From contig CAZOFA010000010.1 in NCBI GenBank assembly GCA_964578975.1, positions 1-41,144 of the forward strand: a DNA stretch of 41,144 nucleotides, in the 5' to 3' direction. The position numbers and the translations under genes were made by a program. This DNA comes from CAYRUP01 sp964578975. Its GTDB lineage: Bacteria; Pseudomonadota; Gammaproteobacteria; DSM-16500. The notes under the pieces are model-generated. The model was not told where the DNA came from. It made no database searches and saw nothing but the letters and a program-made list of their open reading frames with translations. Positions within the stretch are counted from its first letter, which is position 1, and each line of letters opens with the position of its first letter. Shown here piece by piece: positions 1 to 8,656 of the stretch.

Positions 1-1
1 T

Positions 2-35
2 CGCCCTGAGGAGCGCGCAGCGCGTCTCGAAGGGC
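2..35. repeat. Palindromic repeat, family B
   Basis: A GC-rich imperfect palindrome with arms CCCTGAGGAGCGCG and CGCGTCTCGAAGGG. The same element, in either orientation, is found at 9568-9636, 9704-9718 and 27281-27324, always between genes. It is followed here by a short tail (TTCAGGATGACAAAAG) that resembles the tail of the repeat near 28793-28818. REP-like dispersed element; function unknown. Confidence 0.75.
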
Positions 36-75
36 ACTTCGTTCAGGATGACAAAAGTGAAGTGATGGATAACAT

Positions 76-684
76 TCATTTATCAAAACTATCAATCCGT
101 CCAGGAAATAAATAAATAATCGGTGGAACCACCAAAAAGATAAAAGCAATTTTCGTATTCCAATAAGCGAGAAAACAAGCGGAGATATAAAAAACAGGGC
201 CAACCGCCACACGTCGCAAAATGGCGCTGCGTATCGCCGGCCCGTAATTCGCTTTATTTAAATGATGTTTATGCGCGCTTTGCGCAGTAATGTATTGTCC
301 AATGCTCGTGGCAATTAAATTAAATGCAAAGATTAAAATCGTAATGGGATCACTCGTGTATCTGGCCACCATGGATGCTGAAAATGGCACGATACAAATG
401 ATCATTAAATAAAACACGTTTGCCCAAAGATAAGGTCTATTCACCGATTCAAGTAAACCGAGTTGAAAATTCATCGCAATCCATAAGGTACCCAGCACAA
501 TAAAACTGCCGATATATACAAACAATTTTAATAATTCGACATGGATAACAACGTCGAGCAAGTTATCCACTAAAAGATTTTGGGGCAGACGAAGATCAAA
601 TGCTAAAATCGTCATCGCAATGGCAAATACCCCGTCGGTTAATCCTTCTAAGCGAGATACTTTTAATAAGTGCGCTTGGCTCAT
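76..684 (-). CDS. TMEM175/DUF1211-family integral membrane protein
   Basis: A 202-residue hydrophobic protein with about five or six membrane segments. Residues 11-32 hold the family signature R-x-E-x-x-x-D-G-V-F-A-I-A-M-T near the N-terminus; most members have FSDG where this one has LTDG. Bacterial TMEM175 proteins are potassium-permeable channels of the inner membrane made of one six-helix repeat, and the length fits. The start ATG at 684 has AAAGGA about 10 bases upstream. The gene is followed by a palindromic repeat and sits downstream of mmsB on the same strand with a 43-bp gap, so co-transcription is possible but no shared role is evident. Ion selectivity is inferred only from the family. 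Confidence 0.75.
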   Translation of the reverse strand: MSQAHLLKVSRLEGLTDGVFAIAMTILAFDLRLPQNLLVDNLLDVVIHVELLKLFVYIGSFIVLGTLWIAMNFQLGLLESVNRPYLWANVFYLMIICIVPFSASMVARYTSDPITILIFAFNLIATSIGQYITAQSAHKHHLNKANYGPAIRSAILRRVAVGPVFYISACFLAYWNTKIAFIFLVVPPIIYLFPGRIDSFDK

Positions 685-727
685 GAATAGAAATCCTTTC
701 TAAAATAATCCTCACACGAATAACAAT

Positions 728-1606
728 TTATAACATTTTTATAATCGCAGAAAAATCCATTTCACCATTTCCTTGATTGACAAATAACGCATACAACTCT
801 GCCGCTTGCGCACCTAGCGGCACTGATGCGTTCACACTTTCCGCTGCATGTTGACCGAGGCGTAAATCTTTTAACATCATTTTTGCCATAAATCCGGGCT
901 TATAATCTTGATTCGAAGGTGCAGATGGCACGAGTCCTGGCACGGGCGAATAACTCGTCATTGACCAACACTGGCCTGATGCATTTGAACTGATTTCAAA
1001 AAATTTTTTCGGATCGAGTCCTAATTTTTCACCGAGCGTAAACGCCTCAGACACTGCAATCATCGAAATGCCCAAAATGAGATTATTACAAATTTTCGCG
1101 GCTTGCCCATCCCCTGCTTTACCCGCATGCACGATTTTTTTTCCCATTTTTTCAAATAAAGGTTTGGCTAAAGCAAAATGCTCCTCACGCCCGCCCACCA
1201 TAAATGTTAATGTGCCAGCGGTCGCACCTGCTACACCACCTGATACGGGTGCATCTAACATCGCAATATTTATGTCTTGCGCCGTTTTATGTAATTCGCG
1301 TGTCGTGGTGATTTCAATCGAAGAACAATCAATAAATAATGTGCCCGGTTTTGCATGAGCAAATAATCCATCGGGTCCCAAGCAAACATCTTTCACTTGC
1401 TGACCGGTTTGCAGCATGGTGAAAATGACATCTGCACCTTGTGCACACTCCGCTTTCGATTTGGCTGTCTCTGCACCTTGCGCTGTGAGTGATTGCATTG
1501 CAGATTGTTGCACATCAAATACTTTTACCTTAAATCCCGCTTTTAATAAATTGCAGACCATGGGATGACCCATGTGACCTAAACCAATAAATGAAATTTG
1601 TTTCAT
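728..1606 (-). CDS. mmsB: 3-hydroxyisobutyrate dehydrogenase
   Basis: Valine catabolism: NAD-dependent oxidation of 3-hydroxyisobutyrate to methylmalonate semialdehyde in the cytosol. The 292 residues match the family's usual length. A Rossmann motif GLGHMG lies at residues 8-13, the substrate-binding segment DAPVSGGVAGA at 118-128, and the catalytic lysine in the GDGQAAK context is K171. The ATG at 1606 is preceded by AAGGAA. It lies downstream of mmsA, the next enzyme of the same pathway, separated by a small secreted-protein gene and a palindromic repeat. Related beta-hydroxyacid dehydrogenases such as tartronate semialdehyde reductase share the fold, but the mmsA neighbour favours the valine pathway. 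Confidence 0.9.
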   Translation of the reverse strand: MKQISFIGLGHMGHPMVCNLLKAGFKVKVFDVQQSAMQSLTAQGAETAKSKAECAQGADVIFTMLQTGQQVKDVCLGPDGLFAHAKPGTLFIDCSSIEITTTRELHKTAQDINIAMLDAPVSGGVAGATAGTLTFMVGGREEHFALAKPLFEKMGKKIVHAGKAGDGQAAKICNNLILGISMIAVSEAFTLGEKLGLDPKKFFEISSNASGQCWSMTSYSPVPGLVPSAPSNQDYKPGFMAKMMLKDLRLGQHAAESVNASVPLGAQAAELYALFVNQGNGEMDFSAIIKML

Positions 1607-1636
1607 AGAAATATTCCTTTTTTTTGAAAAGTTCTT

Positions 1637-1704
1637 CGTCCTTCCGAGCGTAGCGAAGCAATCCAGGTTTGTCCCTGGATTGCTTCGCTACACTCGCAAT
1701 GACG
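1637..1704. repeat. Palindromic repeat, family A
   Basis: Two long arms, around GCGAAGCAATCCAGG and CCTGGATTGCTTCGC, flank a loop of about six bases and would form a very stable hairpin. A second copy is at 22942-23014. It lies between mmsB and the small secreted gene upstream of it, so it could work as a transcript-processing or attenuating hairpin; this is inference. Confidence 0.8.
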
Positions 1705-1715
1705 ATAAGTACCAA

Positions 1716-2078
1716 TCATGTTCTCGTTTTCTTTTCCAAATAAGTCGTTCCACTTGCGCCGTTATGAAAATCTTTCTTTTCCATAAAAAGTGAAAGCATA
1801 TCAGCCCTATTCCCAACACACGTCAAGGTGTGATTTCTCTCGATATGATTCGTTTTACCATTACAAATGATTGTCACTCGATCACAAAGTTTTCCGTCTT
1901 CCGTTTTTTCATTTACAACAAAGATACGTTTGTTAGGATCATTAGGTTCAAGTATGTAGATATATCCATCGGTTTGCTGCACAATATTCCATTTTTCAGG
2001 CTCGCCGGTTTTTTTCATGTCGGCAAAAACAGGCATCATTAAAAATAACATGATTATTGCAACTAATACTTTTTTCAT
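1716..2078 (-). CDS. Small secreted protein of unknown function
   Basis: A 120-residue protein with a clear Sec signal peptide (positively charged start MKK, then a hydrophobic core ending in VFAD, cleavage expected near residue 20). The mature part is about 100 residues, polar, with three cysteines (two close together in a C-x6-C arrangement, one further on) that could form a disulfide in the periplasm. I recognise no family. The ATG at 2078 has AAGGA eight bases upstream, and the gene starts 13 bp after the mmsA stop codon, so it is probably in the mmsA transcript. Nothing else links it to valine metabolism. Confidence 0.7.
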   Translation of the reverse strand: MKKVLVAIIMLFLMMPVFADMKKTGEPEKWNIVQQTDGYIYILEPNDPNKRIFVVNEKTEDGKLCDRVTIICNGKTNHIERNHTLTCVGNRADMLSLFMEKKDFHNGASGTTYLEKKTRT

Positions 2079-2091
2079 TCGTTTTATCCTT

Positions 2092-3582
2092 CTAATGAGT
2101 TGGCATATTAAAATCAGAACCGATGGTGTGCGTAAACCAACGTTGTGTAATGGTTTTTAATTTCGTGTAAAAACGTACACCTTCTAAATCGTGCATGTGA
2201 ATATCGCCAAACAATGAGCGTTTCCATCCACCAAAACTATGGTAAGCAACTGGCACGGGGATTGGAATATTGATACCCACCATGCCGACTTGTACTTCCG
2301 TCGCAAAGGTTCGTGCGATATGACCATCACGGGTAAAAATCGCGGTACCGTTTCCATATTCATGCTCACTCACCAATTTCAGCGCCGCTTCAAAATCTGT
2401 TGCGCGCACGATTGATAAAACTGGACCGAAAATTTCTTCGCGATAAATGCGCATCGAGGGGGTCACTTTATCAAATAAAGAAGCGCCCATATAAAATCCG
2501 TTTTTGTGTGTTGCGGATTTAAAATCACGACCATCAATAATTAATTGCGCGCCTTCTTTCACACCTAAATCAATATAAGATTTCACTCGCTCCCAATGCG
2601 CTTCTGTGATCAGAGGACCCATTTCAACCTTTGGATCAGTGCCCGCGCCGATTTTTAAAGTCTGAATACGCGATTTCATTTTTTCAATCATGACATCCGC
2701 TAATTGATCGCCCACCATCACCGCCACTGAAATCGCCATGCAACGTTCGCCCGCTGAACCAAATGCCGCACCCACAATCGCATCCGCTGCTTGCTCAAGA
2801 TCCGCATCTGGCATCACGATACAATGATTTTTTGCACCACCAAATGCTTGAGCGCGTTTACCGTGCGTCACTGCAGTTTTATACACATGTTCTGCCACGT
2901 GAGTGGATCCGACAAAACTCACTGCTTTTACATCTTGGTGCGTGAGTAGCATCTCCACAATGTCTTTATCACCTTGCACGACATTAATCACACCGGCAGG
3001 CACACCGGCCTCTGTTGCCAATTCGACTAAACGCAGCGCGCAGGAAGGATCGCGTTCTGACGGTTTTAAGACAAACGTATTTCCGCACGCAATTGCCATG
3101 GGAAACATCCACAACGGAATCATGGCGGGAAAATTAAAGGGTGTAATGCCAACACACACACCCAACGGTTGGCGAATCGAATAACTATCAATGTCAGTGC
3201 CGACATCTTCGGTGAAACAACCTTTGAGATGACTGGGAATGCCACAAGTAAATTCCACCACATCAATGCCGCGTTGCACAGAGCCGCGTGCATCATCTAA
3301 CGTTTTTCCGTGTTCTGCAGTGACAATTTTCGCAAGCGCATCCTGATTTTGTTCTAACAACAGTTTAAATTTAAATAAAATGCGTGCGCGTTTACTGGGT
3401 GTTAACGCAGACCAGGCAGGAAACGCATTTTTTGCGGCTGCGATGGCTTGTTCCACGATTTTTTTATCCGCCATCATGACTTGCCCCACGACTTCACCGG
3501 TCGCAGGATTATAAATATCTAATGTTCGGCCTGTTGATGACACACGTTGGCCGTTAATGTAATGCGTAACTTGATATGGCAT
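2092..3582 (-). CDS. mmsA: Methylmalonate-semialdehyde dehydrogenase (acylating)
   Basis: Oxidises methylmalonate semialdehyde with CoA and NAD to propionyl-CoA and CO2, the last step of the distal valine pathway. It is an aldehyde dehydrogenase superfamily member of 496 residues. The nucleotide-binding stretch PFNFPAMIP is at 148-156, FVGST at 223-227, GGAKNH at 248-253 (typical of the CoA-dependent MMSDH branch) and the catalytic cysteine in AGERCMAIS is C281. I place the start at the ATG at 3582, because AGAGGA lies nine bases before it, whereas an ATG at 3591 would almost overlap that site. It is divergent from the amino-acid permease with only about 60 bp between starts, so both promoters must share that segment. 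Confidence 0.93.
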   Translation of the reverse strand: MPYQVTHYINGQRVSSTGRTLDIYNPATGEVVGQVMMADKKIVEQAIAAAKNAFPAWSALTPSKRARILFKFKLLLEQNQDALAKIVTAEHGKTLDDARGSVQRGIDVVEFTCGIPSHLKGCFTEDVGTDIDSYSIRQPLGVCVGITPFNFPAMIPLWMFPMAIACGNTFVLKPSERDPSCALRLVELATEAGVPAGVINVVQGDKDIVEMLLTHQDVKAVSFVGSTHVAEHVYKTAVTHGKRAQAFGGAKNHCIVMPDADLEQAADAIVGAAFGSAGERCMAISVAVMVGDQLADVMIEKMKSRIQTLKIGAGTDPKVEMGPLITEAHWERVKSYIDLGVKEGAQLIIDGRDFKSATHKNGFYMGASLFDKVTPSMRIYREEIFGPVLSIVRATDFEAALKLVSEHEYGNGTAIFTRDGHIARTFATEVQVGMVGINIPIPVPVAYHSFGGWKRSLFGDIHMHDLEGVRFYTKLKTITQRWFTHTIGSDFNMPTH

Positions 3583-3642
3583 AGATTCCATTCCTCTAAT
3601 AAAATAGTGTGGGATTATACTCGATCTATCATGGAAGATAAT

Positions 3643-5013
3643 ATGAACTTATTCAGAAAAAAATCTCCCAATGGCGACATTGATGCAGAATCTTCTCTAA
3701 AACCTTGTTTGACTGCAACCGATTTAACCTTACTCGGGATTGGTGTCATCATTGGTGCCGGTGTTTTTGTGCTAACCGGTGTTGCAGCAGCCACACGTGC
3801 AGGGCCCGCCATTACCTTATCGTATGTGGTTGCCGGACTCGCGTCACTGTTTGCGGCACTCGCTTATGCAGAATTAACGACGAGTGTGGGTGGATGTGGC
3901 AGCGCGTATAATTATACCTACACCGCATTCGGTGAATTTATCGCCTGGATTGTCGGTTGGGATTTATTATTTGAATATGCATTATCCGTTTCAACCGTTT
4001 CCATCGGTTGGTCGGGTTACGTCAATGATGCATTAATTGCATTACAAATTCACTTACCCAACGCATTTTTAAAAAATCCATTTGAAGGTGGCATCATTAA
4101 TCTTCCTGCTGTTTTAATTATTGCATTACTGGCTATTTTGCTGTGTATTGGCACCAAACAAAGTGCGCGCGTAAATTTTATTGCAGTATTAATTAAATTA
4201 GTGACCATCGCTTTATTTATCAGTGTGGCCGTCAGTCATGTGCAATGGCAAAACTGGCAACCTTTTCTGCCATTTGGTTTCAATGGCATTATGCAAGGCG
4301 CTGCGTTAGTTTTTTTTGCTTATATTGGTTTTGATGCACTCTCCACTGCCGCAGAAGAAACGCTCAATCCAAATCGGGATATTCCAATTGGGATTACATT
4401 GTCGGTAGTCATTTGCGCGAGTATTTATGTGATCGTCGCCGGTTTACTGACGCTCATTGTTCCTTACACCACACTCAACGTCAAATCACCTGTCGCGGAT
4501 GCCATATTAAATTTAGGCTATACCAAAATGGCTGGCATTATTTCATTGGGTGCAATCGCCGGTTTAACCACAGTGATGTTGGTGATGTATTATGGTTTAA
4601 CACGCATTATGTTAGCGATTTCACGCGACGGCTTATTTCCATCAATTTTTGCCAAGACACATCCAAAAACAAAATCGCCGATATTGATTATTCTGTTAAG
4701 CGGAGCAGTGATTGCAACCGTTGCTGGATTAATGCCGATTAATGAAGCCGCAGAATTAGTTAATATTGGCACGTTAAGTGCATTTGTCATGGTGTGTATG
4801 GGTGTCATCGCATTGCGTTACACGCATCCTCATTTATCACGACCTTTCAAGTTACCTTGGCATCCACTCATGCCAGTGTTAGGAATTTTATTTTGTTTTT
4901 ATCTCATGTTGAATTTGCCACTTGTGACTTGGATACGCTATTTCGTTTGGCTGGTGATTGGTTTTGTTGTGTATTTCGCTTATAGTTATAAACACAGTAT
5001 TTTAGGAAAATAA
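3643..5013 (+). CDS. APC-superfamily amino-acid permease (cationic amino-acid transporter type)
   Basis: A 456-residue polytopic inner-membrane transporter with about 12 predicted helices. The first helix carries GIGVIIGAGVFVLTG, the unwound substrate-binding segment of APC transporters, and the later region YIGFDALSTAAEE is typical of the CAT/YfnA branch. The likely start is the ATG at 3643, which has GGAAGA just upstream; an in-frame ATG at 3631 is the alternative. A possible -10 (TATACT) is at 3616-3621. Being divergent from mmsA and near the branched-chain degradation genes suggests that it brings in amino acids for catabolism. Which amino acid cannot be read from the sequence. Confidence 0.85.
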   Translation: MNLFRKKSPNGDIDAESSLKPCLTATDLTLLGIGVIIGAGVFVLTGVAAATRAGPAITLSYVVAGLASLFAALAYAELTTSVGGCGSAYNYTYTAFGEFIAWIVGWDLLFEYALSVSTVSIGWSGYVNDALIALQIHLPNAFLKNPFEGGIINLPAVLIIALLAILLCIGTKQSARVNFIAVLIKLVTIALFISVAVSHVQWQNWQPFLPFGFNGIMQGAALVFFAYIGFDALSTAAEETLNPNRDIPIGITLSVVICASIYVIVAGLLTLIVPYTTLNVKSPVADAILNLGYTKMAGIISLGAIAGLTTVMLVMYYGLTRIMLAISRDGLFPSIFAKTHPKTKSPILIILLSGAVIATVAGLMPINEAAELVNIGTLSAFVMVCMGVIALRYTHPHLSRPFKLPWHPLMPVLGILFCFYLMLNLPLVTWIRYFVWLVIGFVVYFAYSYKHSILGK

Positions 5014-5018
5014 TCTTC

Positions 5019-5912
5019 GTGCTAAGGAAAGCTCTGTTATTTGCAATGACATTTTTTATTTCTTTCCAGAGTGATGCAGCGGGCTCTATCACGCATATGT
5101 TTATTGCCCACGAGATCGCCGCGCAATTACCGAATAAAGAATTAAAAGAATTAATTCAAAATAATATGGATGCTTACTTAGTCGGTTCTGCTTATCCTGA
5201 AACCGGTTATATTCGTGGCACACATTATGGCAATGACTCTCACTGGGAAAAATTCATTAGCGCTTTCGTGGATTATTTACATGAACATTATTCTTATCCC
5301 GAACAACAAAATCCAAAATTAGTGGCTTTTTTATTGGGATGCGCCACCAATGTCGAATCCAATCAAGTTTTTTATGGCACGTTTATGCATAAAATTGCGC
5401 TTGAGGATTTTCATGGTAATTGGCAAAAAGCACGTCAGCAAACCGAACTTGGATTAGATGCACTGATTAACATCGACAAAAATCAATGGCGCATGCATCC
5501 GGTGGTTTGGTGGTTACCATTACATGATTTAGTTGCGATTTACAAAAAAATGGGAATAAAAAATCATTATCAAATAGAAATTTTTTGGGGTAACACGATT
5601 TATTCGTTGGGCAGCATCGGTGAACGCGCATTATCACCGCTCAATTATTATTACGCAAAATCGCAAATGCCTTGGCTCGCCAAAAATTATTATTCATCAC
5701 CCCAAGGCGGTTTACTGATGACAGAAACCATCACGACAAATTATTTGCTGAAACTGTGGGATGAGATTTTATTAAAAAAACGTGCGGTTATACCACGCCC
5801 CCAACCTATTCATCCTCTGGCAACACTCACGCCTTCTTTTACTTTTACTGACAAACCCGCACCCGAAGCGAAATCAGGATGGTATGGTGGTTTTCATGTT
5901 GAATTTATCTAG
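5019..5912 (+). CDS. Secreted zinc-dependent phospholipase C-like protein
   Basis: A 297-residue protein with an N-terminal signal peptide (hydrophobic residues 3-18, then SDAAG). Right after it comes THMFIAHEIA, then GSAYPETGY and GNDSHWEKF. The early His-containing helix, the G-x-x-x-P-[ED] turn and later His/Asp residues resemble the zinc-dependent phospholipase C / S1-P1 nuclease-like fold (Pfam Zn_dep_PLPC), though I cannot confirm every zinc ligand. The GTG start at 5019 has AGGA about 11 bases upstream; an ATG at 5046 is possible but lacks a good ribosome site. It follows the permease stop by five bases, so the two are probably one transcript. Phospholipid hydrolysis is a hypothesis. 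Confidence 0.6.
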   Translation: MLRKALLFAMTFFISFQSDAAGSITHMFIAHEIAAQLPNKELKELIQNNMDAYLVGSAYPETGYIRGTHYGNDSHWEKFISAFVDYLHEHYSYPEQQNPKLVAFLLGCATNVESNQVFYGTFMHKIALEDFHGNWQKARQQTELGLDALINIDKNQWRMHPVVWWLPLHDLVAIYKKMGIKNHYQIEIFWGNTIYSLGSIGERALSPLNYYYAKSQMPWLAKNYYSSPQGGLLMTETITTNYLLKLWDEILLKKRAVIPRPQPIHPLATLTPSFTFTDKPAPEAKSGWYGGFHVEFI

Positions 5913-5932
5913 CGTTTTCCGCAACTTTCGAC

Positions 5933-7222
5933 CTATCCTTTTTTAGGACCGCTGCGCTCTACTTTTTTAACAACCTCATCATTTGGTAATTTATTTTCTT
6001 GAGGAGACAAAAGTGGTTGCCTTAAATTATCAGCTTCCGCTGACTGTGATGTTGGCGTCGGCGGTGGGCTACCAAATAAAGCAGACGACGAAGTGAGTGA
6101 AGATGAAGTTGCATCAGGCGGAGGTGGAGCTGAAGGTTTACTTCGAGCTGATGGTTGAGCTACTGCGTCTGCGCGCGGCGCAGCTTCAGCTGGAAGTGAA
6201 ATGTCATCTTGAGGCGAGACTTTTTTTTCTTCAATGTCGTCAATAACAAGTTCTAATTCTACTTTTTGTAGAAGCTCTAATAAATAAGGGGCCTGGTTAA
6301 TGTCGAGATCCTCACCATACAACGCATACGAGGCTCTCTCAGAACAGCGTCGAAAACTGATTTGCAATGCAGCGCCTAACGTAAGCCAGAAAGGAGCACT
6401 TATAAAAGGAAGCGTGGCATCCATAGTTCCTACAACGAAATCATCAAAAGAAGAATAAGAATCGTATGGCTTTTGGTTACTTCCGCCAGGAATTAAACCC
6501 TCAACACAGCTATAAGCCAAGGCTGCAGCAAAGATTATCCAAGAAAATCCCATACTTGCATATGCCCCTTTCTTATTTTCAGACACACAATCTTCCCATC
6601 TTGTTAGAAGAGTTTTGCAACAATTGGCTTGGTTTTTTTGCTCAAAGAGAGCTTCATCGGGGTCAAGTAACTCTTTTCGATTCGGATCGTTGCAACGTGA
6701 CTTTAGAAAGACATACTCATGAAGAGAAAAGTCTATATTAGCGACCGGTTCACGTCTGCTTCCTTTCCCAAGGTGTGTCGCGAGCGCTATACGATCATAT
6801 TGACGGCCATACGTCGTGAGTAATCTTGAATCGGGATCAATAGGCAACATAGTAATTGGACATATGGGGTCATTTGCTTCAAGAGCATTCAAAGGATGGT
6901 ACTTTGCTAATAACAATAAAAACTGGCATAACGCCTGGCAAAGCTCGTAATCACCTTTAATTCGCCCGCCCTCATTTTCGAAAGTTCTCTGTGCCTCTTG
7001 AAGGTAAAGTGCGTGCATTAACCTACGTACACGATTAATGCTCATAGTTCGATCCGCGCTACTCGTTTCAGAATCCAAACTTTTGTTAAGTTCTTTAATA
7101 ATTTCATTCACTTTCGGTCGGCGTTTATATTGTTCTAATTTTCCAAGAATGAAAACTAAGTAAAGCAACTCTCTAGATTTTTCAGTATCTTCTGCTTCAG
7201 AGATGGAATGTGAGCGTCTCAT
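5933..7222 (-). CDS. Putative U-box-like membrane protein, possible host-directed effector
   Basis: A 429-residue protein. Residues 120-172 read PICPITMLPIDPD, then GRQYDRIALATHL, then REPVANIDFS. That is the spacing of a U-box (CPIT, D-P, G-x-x-Y-x-R, x-x-x-x-L, P-x-x). U-box proteins are E3 ubiquitin ligases of eukaryotes that some intracellular bacteria (Legionella LubX, GobX) have acquired. Two hydrophobic segments follow (about 220-242 and 266-289), then a proline/serine-rich tail (about 345-405) with APPPP and SPPPTPTS. The N-terminal 110 residues are helical. A TATAAT box lies at 7273-7278 on the coding strand. Enzyme activity is inferred; the rest of the protein belongs to no family I know. 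Confidence 0.6.
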   Translation of the reverse strand: MRRSHSISEAEDTEKSRELLYLVFILGKLEQYKRRPKVNEIIKELNKSLDSETSSADRTMSINRVRRLMHALYLQEAQRTFENEGGRIKGDYELCQALCQFLLLLAKYHPLNALEANDPICPITMLPIDPDSRLLTTYGRQYDRIALATHLGKGSRREPVANIDFSLHEYVFLKSRCNDPNRKELLDPDEALFEQKNQANCCKTLLTRWEDCVSENKKGAYASMGFSWIIFAAALAYSCVEGLIPGGSNQKPYDSYSSFDDFVVGTMDATLPFISAPFWLTLGAALQISFRRCSERASYALYGEDLDINQAPYLLELLQKVELELVIDDIEEKKVSPQDDISLPAEAAPRADAVAQPSARSKPSAPPPPDATSSSLTSSSALFGSPPPTPTSQSAEADNLRQPLLSPQENKLPNDEVVKKVERSGPKKG

Positions 7223-7378
7223 GACGACTTCCTCAATAGTACTTATTTGTTTAATTATTGCACAATTATCGCATTATATCCAATATTTTTGATTAAGAAA
7301 TATGAGTAACCTTGTTAAAATAAACCCTATCATCTAAAATGTGCTCACATACAAAACGAACTAAAAACGATAACTATT

Positions 7379-8656
7379 ATGATTGGTCGATGCATCCGTA
7401 TTGGTGCCGGTGTGGTACTTGTCATCGCACGAGGCGGAAGTGCGCTTTTCAGTGTGTCTAATTTTCTTGAATATTGGGATATACCCGCCATCAACTCCAA
7501 ATCAACCCTCGGTGTGATTACTGCTACGGTGGGGTTGGTGAGCACTGTTGTCACGATCACGTATACCCGCTTTTGGAATATCGTTCGTAAAGCCTCTGCA
7601 AAAAAAAAATTGAGTGATCAAAGACCGTTAGACGAAAATCTATTGGAAGCGCAACCTGAACGTCACGCGTCGTGGTGCAGACCTGGTGTCGAAACCAATG
7701 CACTGAATTCAACAACGTATTTATTTTTTCAATTCACCCATGCGCTTTATGGACTTGGCAGTGGCTCGGCTGGAATTTTAAGTGCGTATTCATTAATGAA
7801 GTTTTTCCAAAACGTGACGCATTTTGAATACGCGAGCACTTGTGACCATGAAGAAAATATCGAAAAAGTTGCCGCATTGAATGTCGCGATGATTATGTTA
7901 TTTTATGCGAATTACTTATCATTTTCATTTTATAATCTTGCAGCTCTGCGCGATTATTTTGAAAAACTGGTGATTGAAAAAGGTTATCGTGACATCAAAT
8001 GGTATGATTACTTAACTTTGATGGGGAGTTCCTTGCTGGGTTCGCTGGGTGTTTGGTTTGCAACTGTAAAACTGCTTGAAATCGTTCAAGATAATACGCT
8101 TTGTCCCATCTTCAATTTTAATTTTTCTATGCCAGGTTGGATGATTAAAATGATTTCCGGCATCAATGCGAGTGGGAATTTTTGTACCGTCTCACTGCTC
8201 GGCGCAGGTTCGATGCATCACACAGAAATCAGTGCACAACAAGCGGGAAAAAAAGAAAATCCATCAGAATTAGGTTGTATGGAATTACCTCTAAAACTCA
8301 GCATATGGGGAAATTGTTTTTTTAACGCAGGATGGGGAACATTTATTTCACTCGTGATGTTACCTAAAACCATGTTCGATCAGGAAGAATTAACCAAGCA
8401 TCCCGCGGTGATCGCTTCAGCCATACCTTTCGCGTTTTGTGCGATGTATCTGCAATACATTCTTGATACTGAAAGTACACTCAGAGAAAAAAAAGCACGT
8501 CGAAAAGAAAGAGAAGGCGCAAGAAATACCATTTGCGACTTTGTAGAAAAAGGAAAGTATGATCCTACTTTATTTTCTTCGACCAAAAACATCATACCCA
8601 TCTCACCCTGCACAACAGCCAATTTAGCTTCGTTGCTTCGAGGCCCGCAGCGCTAA
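7379..8656 (+). CDS. Polytopic membrane protein of unknown function
   Basis: A 425-residue protein with about seven or eight hydrophobic segments (near residues 5-25, 43-62, 115-140, 165-188, 210-233, 265-280, 310-330, 345-365), a basic cytosolic stretch KASAKKK after the second, and a charged C-terminal tail rich in Arg/Lys. I recognise no family. The ribosome site is weak (only A-rich sequence before the ATG at 7379). It converges with the HMG-CoA lyase gene and the two coding ends overlap by 33 bp. The last residues are LLRGPQR; an R-x-G-P-like ending also occurs in three other unknown proteins of this window. The gene is divergent from the U-box-like gene. Confidence 0.7.
   Translation: MIGRCIRIGAGVVLVIARGGSALFSVSNFLEYWDIPAINSKSTLGVITATVGLVSTVVTITYTRFWNIVRKASAKKKLSDQRPLDENLLEAQPERHASWCRPGVETNALNSTTYLFFQFTHALYGLGSGSAGILSAYSLMKFFQNVTHFEYASTCDHEENIEKVAALNVAMIMLFYANYLSFSFYNLAALRDYFEKLVIEKGYRDIKWYDYLTLMGSSLLGSLGVWFATVKLLEIVQDNTLCPIFNFNFSMPGWMIKMISGINASGNFCTVSLLGAGSMHHTEISAQQAGKKENPSELGCMELPLKLSIWGNCFFNAGWGTFISLVMLPKTMFDQEELTKHPAVIASAIPFAFCAMYLQYILDTESTLREKKARRKEREGARNTICDFVEKGKYDPTLFSSTKNIIPISPCTTANLASLLRGPQR

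Noticed and set aside
7290..7301. A CTTAAT half-site upstream of the U-box-like gene as a PmrA box
   Set aside because: The partner half-site is absent, so the gene cannot be grouped with the three that have both halves.
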